Shown: positions 1 to 7,558 of the stretch, one piece after another | Layout: each line of letters starts with the position of its first letter | Numbering within the stretch: the first letter of the stretch is position 1 | Assembly: GCA_025353985.1 (NCBI GenBank) | Contig: JANXNT010000705.1 | Coordinates: 1 to 10,295 of the forward strand | Source: Limnoglobus sp. | GTDB taxonomy: Bacteria; Planctomycetota; Planctomycetia; Gemmatales; Gemmataceae | Direction of reading: 5' to 3' | Length of the DNA: 10,295 nt | The notes under the pieces: model-generated | What the model saw: the letters and a program-made list of their open reading frames with translations, nothing else | Databases searched by the model: none | Told to the model about the DNA's origin: nothing | Made by a program: the position numbers and the translations under genes

Positions 1-632
1 CCGGGCGGTGCGAACGCCATGTCGAAGATCGGCAACCGCGTTTCCCGGACTTGTTCGAGCGACTTGCGTGCGAGTTCACCGTTCGCGAAAATCTCGCCAT
101 CGCGGATGCGAATCGACTCGCCGGGCAGGCCGACGATCCGCTTCACGTATGGCTTCGAAATATCCACCGGGCAGCGGAACACGGCCACTTCCCAACGTCG
201 CGGCGAACGCAAATTGAAGACGTTTTTATCGACCATCAAACGATCGCCGGGCACTTCCCACGTACTGCCGATGTCGATGCCGTGCTTGCCGCAATTCGGG
301 CAATAGCCATCGGCGAACCAGACGGCGGGGCGTTCGCCTTGATGTTGCGACGCATCGCCGACGACCACGGGGTGATCGCAACGCGGGCAGGCGGCTTCGC
401 GGTGGTTGCCGATGAGTGCGGGGGCCATGCTACCGGTGGGGACGCCGAACGGTTCGAGTGCGAATGTGCGAATGAACAGGAAGCCGATAACGAACATCGC
501 GGACGCTTGCAACAGGCTCCGCATGAGGTGACTGAACGAGTCGGCTTTCGGCGCGGCAGGCGGTCGCACCGGCGGAGGAAGGGGTTCCTCGGCAGTGAGC
601 GGCGGTGCAGCCTCGGTGGCGGGTGGAATCAT
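1..632 (-). CDS. lepB: Signal peptidase I with zinc-ribbon insertion (C-terminus cut by window edge)
   Basis: Membrane-anchored serine protease (family S26A) that removes signal peptides from exported proteins on the outer face of the cytoplasmic membrane. The visible 210 residues show a Pro-rich cytoplasmic N-terminus (about 1-35), one membrane segment (about 38-60), the catalytic Ser motif PTGSMAP (S68), the GDRLMVDK box (129-136) and the catalytic Lys in KRIVGLPGES (K164). Between the Ser and Lys boxes is an insertion with two Cys pairs, CPRC (C82, C85) and CPNCG (C111, C114), which looks like a zinc ribbon and is absent from the E. coli enzyme. The start ATG lies two bases after the lepA stop with no good SD sequence, so translation is probably coupled to lepA. 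The last conserved box (GDN/SxD) would lie outside the window. Identification is secure; zinc binding is inferred from the cysteines. Confidence 0.93.
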   Translation of the reverse strand, partial: MIPPATEAAPPLTAEEPLPPPVRPPAAPKADSFSHLMRSLLQASAMFVIGFLFIRTFALEPFGVPTGSMAPALIGNHREAACPRCDHPVVVGDASQHQGERPAVWFADGYCPNCGKHGIDIGSTWEVPGDRLMVDKNVFNLRSPRRWEVAVFRCPVDISKPYVKRIVGLPGESIRIRDGEIFANGELARKSLEQVRETRLPIFDMAFAPP

Positions 633-634
633 CG

Positions 635-2434
<1,800 letters not shown>

Positions 2435-2474
2435 GGGAAGTACGGCTCGTCGGAGGCGGTGTCACAACGAGGCT

Positions 2475-2480
2475 ATTGTA
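2475..2480 (-). promoter_or_regulatory. Putative -10 box of the lepA-lepB operon
   Basis: On the minus strand the sequence reads GATGCTACAAT, giving a TACAAT -10-like hexamer and a predicted leader of about 34 bases before lepA. No good -35 hexamer is seen at 16-18 bases upstream; that position falls around 2497-2504 and overlaps the edge of the 21-bp direct repeat. If the island was inserted there, the original -35 region may have been kept or changed. Assigned on sequence match only. Confidence 0.35.
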
Positions 2481-2499
2481 GCATCATGCCCGATACGAA

Positions 2500-2520
2500 C
2501 ACAGGGCGCGGCGAAGTCAG
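2500..2520 (+). repeat. Left copy of 21-bp perfect direct repeat
   Basis: Identical over 21 bases to 5417-5437; the shared core includes gggcgcggcgaagtcag. A perfect match of this length in 10 kb is not expected by chance. This copy lies 65 bases upstream of lepA and at the left edge of the A+T-richer segment. It may be an attachment-type site, an insertion scar or a dispersed genomic repeat. Confidence 0.85.
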
Positions 2521-2566
2521 CGCCCGTTCATGCGTCAACTCAGGATGAATCTCGTCTTTTGGATGC

Positions 2567-2572
2567 TACAAT
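2567..2572 (+). promoter_or_regulatory. Putative -10 box of the two-gene island operon
   Basis: TACAAT on the plus strand 25 bases before the proposed TTG start of the Cys-rich gene. It sits in the same GATGCTACAAT context as the lepA -10 box on the other strand. No convincing -35 hexamer is present about 17 bases upstream. Confidence 0.35.
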
Positions 2573-2597
2573 TGTGAAGAGATGATCGCGTAGGAAC

Positions 2598-3020
2598 TTG
2601 ACCATCCCCGAGAAATGGTATTGGGTACGCTGCATGACTTTCCCGACCGAATGGCACGATTGCTGCCCGCCTGACGATAGCGTGCCATGTTGTGGAGTCC
2701 TTTACCACATTCTGAAGTCAAATCCCGCAGGAATGAGGGACTTCAGAAGTTTTACGGAGCAGGGTCGAAAGCTGAATGGCAAACCACCTGCGTGCCCATG
2801 TATGCCTCACGGGCTATCTGTATTTTCGGAACGGGAAGACGCACTCTGGATGATGAGCAGCATGCCGTACTTGGGCCGATACCTTGCGAAGGGGGAACTT
2901 CAACCGGAACATGGTAGGATGAAATTGACTCCGGGCAAATACCCGAGCCATATGACTTGGTGGCCATGCTGCGAGTGTGATCGAGCCAAGTGCTTCGACG
3001 ATATTCAGGAGATTGTTTGA
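2598..3020 (+). CDS. Cys-rich protein of unknown function (140 aa)
   Basis: Not assigned to a named family. The protein has many cysteines for its size, with CC, CC, CPC and CCEC clusters near residues 22, 31, 66 and 124, suggesting metal binding or disulfides. It has no signal peptide or membrane segment, which favours a cytoplasmic metal-binding protein. The C-terminal part (GLSVF, an Ala/Leu helix, then MTWWP) resembles small uncharacterised bacterial proteins with a similar GLSxF...TWWP layout; this is recalled, not searched. The start is uncertain: the first in-frame start codon after the upstream TGA is TTG at 2598, and the first ATG is at 2634 (residue 13); neither has a well-placed SD. 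Its TGA overlaps the ATG of the next gene by one base, so the two are probably translationally coupled. Confidence 0.7.
   Translation: MTIPEKWYWVRCMTFPTEWHDCCPPDDSVPCCGVLYHILKSNPAGMRDFRSFTEQGRKLNGKPPACPCMPHGLSVFSEREDALWMMSSMPYLGRYLAKGELQPEHGRMKLTPGKYPSHMTWWPCCECDRAKCFDDIQEIV
3007..3011 (+). promoter_or_regulatory. Ribosome binding site deciding the start of the DUF6575-like gene
   Basis: AGGAG ends 8 bases before the ATG at 3020, ideal spacing. It favours this start over the in-frame ATG at 2990, which would add ten residues and lie inside the previous gene. Confidence 0.75.
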
Positions 3021-4216
3021 TGTGGGATGTTGTCGGTAAAACGAAGGTCACAGACCTGTTTGGTCGCTTCGAGCCGATCGATGTGCAGATTTGGCACGAT
3101 GGCCCGCGTACGTTTACGCTTCATGATGCCGATGGCGGATTGTGCCTCGCTCATTGGCTGGATGCGGATGCCGATTTCTGGCGGTACGTGGTCGTGCCGA
3201 TCTCGCAAGCCGACTATGATCGAATGACTCGTGGCGAGATGACCATAATAGAAGGACTCGAACAGCCACGCGTCTTTGTGGTGGATCAGAATACACAAGG
3301 CGAAGTGATTGCGGTTTGGCTAACTGCACTTTCTGACTTGCCGAGTGATGCATTGCCGAGGCCTGGCACAATGCTACGCCGCGAACTAGAGCCGTTCTTC
3401 AGTTTGAAAGCGACGGGACGAACCATAGTGCCAGGCGCGATTCCCAGCAGTGTCATCAAAACGACAGTCGAGAATGCACAGAAAGCGATAAAATGTCTGG
3501 CAGAGTACGAAATGGAGATATTCAAGCGACGGGGACATCCATCTCGTTCACTGAAAATGCTTTACGATCTTCCAGCACAAAAGCTTTTGGCGGCGAGTTT
3601 TGAAGTTCAGTTTCGTTCGCCGCTTATGCAACCAAGCCTCTTTGATGGACTACCACCAGAAACAATAAAAGAAGAGAAAGACGTCCTTTCGCGCGTCGGG
3701 GAAAACCTGCGAATTGGGATAGATTGGTTAAAGTCTGAATCGGCCGACAGTGATCGAGGGCCAAGTTCAGTCGCTGATGTCGATTTACGTGATGCGATCA
3801 TGGAAGCGATGAAATATCTCACACCTCCAAGCCGTGGTGCGATTGAAGCAATGGAAGTGCGAGGGGAAATTCTCGGCCAAACCACTCCACAACGATTGAC
3901 TCGTGAGCATCGTCGCCGAGTAAGCGGCGCGGAGAAGCAGTCTCGGCCACGGCATGGATTAAAAAAATTCGACAAAACAGTCACAATCATCGACATCCTC
4001 GGCGAGGATTTGATGATTCGTGTCGAGTGGCCGAACGAAAAAGGTGAAACGATTTCTCGTCAATGCCAGATGCACGATGATATTTGGGAGTTGTACGGGG
4101 AGTTATTTCATGTGAATCAATCGATTCAGTTGTTTGGTACAGAAACTGAGCCTAAAAAGCCAATTCAAATTTATAGTGTCCAGATAATTGAAAGCGAACC
4201 CGATACGAATTGTTAA
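3020..4216 (+). CDS. DUF6575-like protein of unknown function (398 aa)
   Basis: Function unknown. The N-terminal 125 residues follow the pattern I associate with DUF6575: a Lys-Val strand, a Phe/Tyr-rich strand, then LCLAHWLDADADFWRYVVVP, the SQADYDRMTRGEM helix and a PxPG turn near 114. The middle (145-270) is mainly helical. Residues 285-315 are very basic (REHRRRVSG and Arg/Lys after), and 318-395 are predicted to be beta-rich. No catalytic motif, signal peptide or membrane segment was seen. It starts with the TGATG overlap to the Cys-rich gene and has a strong SD. Codon use and composition are more A+T-rich than lepA, in keeping with acquired DNA. It converges on the ATPase gene across a 78-bp gap with no clear terminator. 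The domain name is from memory and needs a profile search. Confidence 0.8.
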   Translation: MWDVVGKTKVTDLFGRFEPIDVQIWHDGPRTFTLHDADGGLCLAHWLDADADFWRYVVVPISQADYDRMTRGEMTIIEGLEQPRVFVVDQNTQGEVIAVWLTALSDLPSDALPRPGTMLRRELEPFFSLKATGRTIVPGAIPSSVIKTTVENAQKAIKCLAEYEMEIFKRRGHPSRSLKMLYDLPAQKLLAASFEVQFRSPLMQPSLFDGLPPETIKEEKDVLSRVGENLRIGIDWLKSESADSDRGPSSVADVDLRDAIMEAMKYLTPPSRGAIEAMEVRGEILGQTTPQRLTREHRRRVSGAEKQSRPRHGLKKFDKTVTIIDILGEDLMIRVEWPNEKGETISRQCQMHDDIWELYGELFHVNQSIQLFGTETEPKKPIQIYSVQIIESEPDTNC

Positions 4217-4294
4217 AGACTGGAAACTGCAAACTGGATACAAAACTGATTTCGATCGTCTGACAATGCCATATATGATGATTGTTCGACTGTC

Positions 4295-4849
4295 TCATGG
4301 CATCGGCCCCGCTCCGATGACGTTTCGCTGCCACAATTCGCCGATCGAATAGTCTTCCAGCCAGTCTTTCAATGGTTCGGATTCGAGCCGATGAAACTGC
4401 GATTGCCCGTTGTCGCAATCGACAACAATGATCTCCGAAGGCTCGAAGTTGTTCAGGAATGTCAGCGATTGAGTCGCAACAATCACCTGTGTTTTCTCGG
4501 AAACCGCCCGCAGTAGTCCCGCCACAATTTCCAGTGCATGTGGATGCAATCCCAGTTCCGGTTCATCGAGAATGATCACACCCGGCAAATCCTCTTCGGG
4601 TTGAAGTAGCAGTGTCACGATCGCCATTGCGCGAAGGGTGCCATCGGAAATCTGATGTGGACCGAACAAATAGTCCGACCCCTTCTTTCTCCAATTGAGA
4701 AAGATGTCGTTCGGATTCAGACGGCTCGGTGCGAGATCGAAGTCTCCAAAATCAGGCATAATCTTTCGCACCGCTGACACGATACGCTTGTAGACAACGT
4801 TGAGAATATGTTTATAAAAAGTACAGTATTGAAGCCAGATTTTCTGCAT
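4295..4849 (-). CDS. AAA ATPase, C-terminal half (downstream of frameshift)
   Basis: C-terminal half of a COG4637/AAA_21 (RecF/SMC-like) predicted ATPase. It holds the ABC-type signature ISDGTLRAM (67-75), Walker B plus D-loop VIILDEPELGLHP (91-103, D95 and E96) and the VATQS switch (124-128), ending in the family-typical WLEDYSIGELW region. The Walker A half is encoded just upstream in another frame (4812-5405). The first ten residues from the ATG at 4849 are an out-of-frame reading of DNA that codes conserved residues in the upstream half, so this ATG is probably not a true start. Homology begins near FYKH. Alone it lacks a nucleotide-binding P-loop and should be inactive unless it is made as a fusion by frameshifting or the break is a sequencing error. 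Confidence 0.8.
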   Translation of the reverse strand: MQKIWLQYCTFYKHILNVVYKRIVSAVRKIMPDFGDFDLAPSRLNPNDIFLNWRKKGSDYLFGPHQISDGTLRAMAIVTLLLQPEEDLPGVIILDEPELGLHPHALEIVAGLLRAVSEKTQVIVATQSLTFLNNFEPSEIIVVDCDNGQSQFHRLESEPLKDWLEDYSIGELWQRNVIGAGPMP

Positions 4850-5405
4850 CGGACAATAATCGACGATGGTTGTTTATATATCCCGCCAAACGACTTGGGG
4901 CTGTTGCGGACGTATCGTGAAAATGGTACACCCGACATTGGTTCAGCAAATGACGAAAGAACTTGGCGGTCGGTTCGCCTTGATTCGCTTCGTCGCAAAT
5001 CTTCGCCTCATGATGACCACTACCTAAAGAAATGTCTTTTGGGTAGGAGTATCCTGGTTTAAGAAATCGCAGTGTTTCATCGGCAAAACCAAGAGTATCA
5101 CCCGAGGCGTGGAAAAAACGTAGGCCGTACCAATTCTGTACGCCATCCTCATCAAATTCCAGCATCGCTTCCAGTATTGGCGTCACCTTCGGCCCGAAAT
5201 GCAGAATGGACTGCGCACGCCCCGTTCTCCCGATGTACTCCTGCAAACGTCCCGCCATCATCTCGTTGAGTAGCTTAAAGAACGAGATGAAGTTACTTTT
5301 TCCCGCGCCATTCGCGCCGATGAGCACGTTGAGTTTCCGAAGCTCGACGCTGGCGGCCTTAATCGAGCGATAGCCCTTAATTTCAATTTTCTCAAGCATC
5401 GCCAT
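4812..5405 (-). CDS. AAA ATPase, N-terminal half (ends at frameshift)
   Basis: N-terminal half of a predicted AAA_21/COG4637-type ATPase. It begins with the typical IEIKGYRSIKAASVELRKLNVLIGAN layout (in pieces: GYRSIK 11-16, Walker A GANGAGKS 30-37) and ends at NLASILYFL before a TAA. The missing signature, Walker B and switch motifs follow at once in the next frame (4295-4849). Start: the ATG at 5403-5405 has GGAG seven bases upstream; a second ATG two codons on is possible. The start lies 39 bases after the rluA stop on the same strand, and the SD touches the right copy of the 21-bp repeat, so it may ride on rluA transcription. Related ATPases act alone or beside nuclease or toxin partners in defence systems; no such partner is recognised here. 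As read, this half cannot hydrolyse ATP normally. Confidence 0.82.
   Translation of the reverse strand: MAMLEKIEIKGYRSIKAASVELRKLNVLIGANGAGKSNFISFFKLLNEMMAGRLQEYIGRTGRAQSILHFGPKVTPILEAMLEFDEDGVQNWYGLRFFHASGDTLGFADETLRFLKPGYSYPKDISLGSGHHEAKICDEANQGEPTAKFFRHLLNQCRVYHFHDTSATAPSRLAGYINNHRRLLSDAENLASILYFL
4816..4820 (-). other. Frameshift site splitting the AAA ATPase
   Basis: On the coding strand a run of five T is followed by ATAAAC; the zero frame reads TTT TTA TAA and stops. With four T the frame reads YFYKHILNVVYKRIV and continues through Walker B. The spacing between the conserved LY and YKRIV then agrees with what I recall for the family. One extra base in the homopolymer therefore explains the split; the corrected protein would be about 369 residues. 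Confidence 0.8.
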
Positions 5406-5412
5406 GTCGTGT

Positions 5413-5416
5413 CTCC
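5413..5416 (-). promoter_or_regulatory. Ribosome binding site of the AAA ATPase
   Basis: GGAG on the minus strand, seven bases before the ATG at 5405. It abuts the inner edge of the right 21-bp repeat, so the translation signal belongs to the island while any promoter would lie in the repeat or in rluA. Confidence 0.65.
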
Positions 5417-5437
5417 CACAGGGCGCGGCGAAGTCAG
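5417..5437 (+). repeat. Right copy of 21-bp perfect direct repeat
   Basis: Identical and in the same orientation as 2500-2520. It lies between the AAA ATPase start (5405) and the rluA stop (5445), at the right edge of the A+T-richer segment. A shorter related stretch, gcggcgaagtc, occurs at 5485-5495 inside the rluA end and is probably chance. Confidence 0.85.
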
Positions 5438-5444
5438 GCTGGTT

Positions 5445-6536
5445 TTACGCCGGAACTTCTGGCGTGCGCCAGGTTTTTAGCAATGCGGCGAAGTCTTTCG
5501 GCGGTGGCGTTTCCCAAGTCATGACTTCGCCGGTTTCGGGGTGCGTGAAGCCGAGGACGGCGGCGTGTAGCATCGGGCGCGTGGCACCGCTGGCGTCGGG
5601 GTATGGCTTGCCGTTGAGCGGGCGATCGTAAATCTTTTCGCCGCAAAGGGGCGTGCCGCGTTCGCCGAGATGGATGCGGACCTGGTGCGTACGGCCCGTT
5701 TCGAGCCGACATTCGACGAGCGAATAGTCGCCGAATGCTTCCTTCACTTTCGCGAACGTCACGGCTTTTTTGCCATCGGCATCGGGTTCGCTCGCAGTGC
5801 CACGGCGACCGTCGCCGCGATTGCGAACGAGCAGCGATTCGATGCGGCCGTTCTTGGGTACGCCGCGAACGAGTGCGGTGTAACGCCGTTCGGTGGTGTG
5901 CTTGCGAAACTGTTCCATGAGGTCTTTGGCGGCGGCGTTGGTACGGGCGAACACGAGGATGCCGCTGGTGTCGCGGTCGAGGCGGTGGACGGCGAACACC
6001 GGTTTATCGGGTAATCCGAGCATCATCGGCAGCAAGTCGGCAAGCGTGGCGGGCAGGAAACGCTTGCCTTCGCCGAACTCTTCGGTTTCGTCTTCATCGC
6101 GATTCGTCGTCAACCCGGCGGGCTTGATCACGACCACCACGGTGTCGTCCGAGTACAGAATTTCGGGCACGGGAATCGACGGATCGTGCGGCACCCGCGG
6201 CACGATTCGCTCGATCTTGGCGGCCGACTTCACGAGTTTCTTTACTCGTGGTGGCTCGGCGTTCGGGTCTTCCTTCTTCTTTTTCACTTTCACTTTGGGC
6301 GTTTCGAGTATCGCCGATTTCGGCTTTGCCTCGACAACGCCCGGCGGCACGCTGATCCGCTTCCCCGCCTTCACGCGAAACGTACTGTCCGCAACGATCT
6401 GCCCGCTCACGCGGACGTTTCGGCTTTCGACGACGCGCCGCGCCTGCGTCCAGGTAATGCCGAGGCGTTCCTTCAACACGGCGGCCAGGGTTTGGCCGGA
6501 GTCGCGGCGATCGGCAATGATAACAACGGGAGGCAT
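5445..6536 (-). CDS. RluA-family 23S rRNA/tRNA pseudouridine synthase with S4 domain
   Basis: Converts specific uridines in RNA to pseudouridine. From the chosen start (363 aa) the S4 RNA-binding domain spans about 8-65. A Lys/Pro-rich linker (71-115) follows, then the catalytic domain from about 125 with YSDDTVVVVIKPAGL, the HRLDRDTSG motif (184-192, catalytic Asp D187) and the RLETGRTHQVRIHL motif typical of RluA/RluC/RluD. The specific target uridine cannot be told, so no symbol is given. Start: the ATG at 6534-6536 has AAGGA six bases upstream and places MPPVVIIADRR directly before the S4 domain. An ATG 11 codons upstream (6569) is possible but adds an unmatched MYLWVLLEGLA. It is followed by the island ATPase; without the island it would precede lepA. 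Confidence 0.93.
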   Translation of the reverse strand: MPPVVIIADRRDSGQTLAAVLKERLGITWTQARRVVESRNVRVSGQIVADSTFRVKAGKRISVPPGVVEAKPKSAILETPKVKVKKKKEDPNAEPPRVKKLVKSAAKIERIVPRVPHDPSIPVPEILYSDDTVVVVIKPAGLTTNRDEDETEEFGEGKRFLPATLADLLPMMLGLPDKPVFAVHRLDRDTSGILVFARTNAAAKDLMEQFRKHTTERRYTALVRGVPKNGRIESLLVRNRGDGRRGTASEPDADGKKAVTFAKVKEAFGDYSLVECRLETGRTHQVRIHLGERGTPLCGEKIYDRPLNGKPYPDASGATRPMLHAAVLGFTHPETGEVMTWETPPPKDFAALLKTWRTPEVPA

Positions 6537-6638
6537 CGCAAGTCCTTCAAGGAGCACCCAGAGGTACATCTGCCTAAGGGTACGACGAAACGTCTAACCC
6601 TGGGCTATCAGATGCAACCCCGTTGGGGTAAAAACAAA

Positions 6639-7400
6639 TCAGTCGTCCGTCTTAAAATCGTTCGCTTCGACTTTGTCGAGGAACTTCATTTCGGTGACGG
6701 TCATCGTCATGAACTTCTTCTTGTCGTGTTCGACGACGACTTTCGTTGGCAGCAGCGCGCCGTCGGTTTTTTTGAATTCGCTCAGGAATGTCTCTTCGAC
6801 GACATCGACGACGCCACTGGGGCCGGGTGCGATGCCTTTGCGTTGCGTCTTAATCAGGTTGCCGACTTTCGCATCGAAGAACAATCGCACATCGACCACG
6901 CCATTACCCGTAACGAGCACGACGTTTGCGGATGTGCCTTTGACGTCGGCGTCTTTCTCCATTTTTATCGTGTACTTTTTCGCTTCGAGCAACGGTGTCA
7001 GCGTCGTCACTTCTTGCAGCAACCCAGCCTGGATGGTTTCTTCCTTCATTTTGTCGCTCGAAGGCTGTTCCGTCCCGGCGAGCATCGTCTTGATTTTCGT
7101 CTTCTTGCCGTTGAGGATTTGCAGCGTCGTCAGCTTCAACCCGCTGATTTCCGCTTGAATCTCGAGTTTATATTTATCGGGCACACTGTAGACGGCGACG
7201 GCGGAGAACGTCAGTTCCTGCCCGCTGACTGTCATGTTCCCTTTGGCGGTCGAGCGTGCGGTTTTCGTCTTGTTGAGAGCTTCCGCGCCGCCGTGGGCTT
7301 CGATCGCCTTTTTCACAATGGCAATCGCACCATCGTCTTGCGCGAACGCGAGACCTTGGGAAAGCATCAGCGCGAAGAGCGCGAGCCACATCGTTCGCAT
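6639..7400 (-). CDS. Secreted LolA-like protein of unknown function (253 aa)
   Basis: A Sec signal peptide is clear: MRTMWLALFA, a hydrophobic core and a probable cleavage after AFA (residue 20), so the product is exported. The mature part starts with IVKKAIEAHGGAEAL, followed by repeated short beta strands and hydrophobic/charged alternation (SVPDKYKLE, QILNGKK, VRLFFDAKVG). It ends with MKFLDKVEANDFKTDD. This is the pattern of LolA/LolB-like or outer-membrane lipoprotein-sorting proteins (COG2834-like), which hold lipid in a half-barrel. A lipoprotein Cys is absent. GGAG lies eight bases before the ATG at 7400, supporting that start. It is upstream of rluA (102-bp gap), with no clear terminator between. 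Family assignment is by pattern only; the true ligand is unknown. Confidence 0.75.
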   Translation of the reverse strand: MRTMWLALFALMLSQGLAFAQDDGAIAIVKKAIEAHGGAEALNKTKTARSTAKGNMTVSGQELTFSAVAVYSVPDKYKLEIQAEISGLKLTTLQILNGKKTKIKTMLAGTEQPSSDKMKEETIQAGLLQEVTTLTPLLEAKKYTIKMEKDADVKGTSANVVLVTGNGVVDVRLFFDAKVGNLIKTQRKGIAPGPSGVVDVVEETFLSEFKKTDGALLPTKVVVEHDKKKFMTMTVTEMKFLDKVEANDFKTDD

Positions 7401-7452
7401 CAGGTCGTCTCCGGGGTGAGAGCGTCAGTTCGGGTCGGGCAACCGAGTCGCC

Positions 7453-7480
7453 TTGCAACATTCGTCAGGTACGTTATATG
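7453..7480 (+). promoter_or_regulatory. Putative sigma70-type promoter of the exported PPIase
   Basis: TTGCAA at 7453-7458 and TATATG at 7475-7480, spaced 16 bases, in the 158-bp divergent gap between the LolA-like gene and the PPIase gene. The predicted leader before the ATG at 7559 is about 70 bases. Each box is an imperfect match to consensus. Confidence 0.35.
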
Positions 7481-7547
7481 CACTTCGTGTGTAGGTCCGC
7501 GCCGGGAAGTGCCGATACTACAGGTTGTGCGGGATTTCCCGGACTGG

Positions 7548-7552
7548 GGAGG
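7548..7552 (+). promoter_or_regulatory. Strong ribosome binding site deciding the PPIase start
   Basis: GGAGG lies six bases before the ATG at 7559. It selects this start over the upstream in-frame ATG at 7478, which would add 27 residues with no hydrophobic export signal at the N-terminus, and over the ATG six codons downstream. Confidence 0.7.
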
Positions 7553-7558
7553 TTGGGC

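Larger units (their letters stand above)
2475..2572. repeat. 11-bp inverted repeat between lepA and the island operon
   Basis: ATTGTAGCATC at 2475-2485 is the exact reverse complement of GATGCTACAAT at 2562-2572. The match stops sharply at both ends. Each arm contains a TACAAT hexamer pointing outward, one towards lepA and one towards the Cys-rich gene, so the arms may be the -10 regions of two diverging promoters or a shared regulator site. One arm lies outside and one inside the 21-bp repeat at 2500-2520. Confidence 0.5.
2500..5437. mobile_element. Accessory island bounded by 21-bp direct repeats
   Basis: The segment between the two repeat copies (2521-5416, about 2.9 kb) is visibly richer in A+T than the flanking lepA and rluA genes, as expected for acquired DNA. 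It contains only the Cys-rich gene, the DUF6575-like gene and the frameshifted AAA ATPase. No integrase, transposase, recombinase or terminal inverted repeats were seen, so movement would need factors supplied elsewhere or homologous recombination between the repeats. Removing it leaves rluA, lepA and lepB as one co-directional block with one repeat copy. The element type is unknown; the boundary call rests on the repeats, the base composition and this reconstruction. Confidence 0.55.

Noticed and set aside
2990..3019. Ten-residue N-terminal extension of the DUF6575-like protein
   Set aside because: The ATG at 3020 has AGGAG at ideal spacing and a stop-start overlap with the preceding gene; the ATG at 2990 has no SD.
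2489..4208. Shared 11-mer cccgatacgaa near 2489 and 4198 as an island repeat
   Set aside because: Several 11-base matches are expected by chance in 10 kb, and the positions do not mark any boundary.
2598..5405. CRISPR array or retron-type RNA in the island
   Set aside because: No regularly spaced repeats, reverse transcriptase motifs or long structured non-coding stretch was seen; nearly all of the island is coding.
6617..6629. ACCCC-GTT-GGGGT hairpin beside a run of A as a terminator
   Set aside because: On the plus strand it is followed by A, not T. On the minus strand the T-run precedes the hairpin, the wrong order for an intrinsic terminator of the LolA-like gene.
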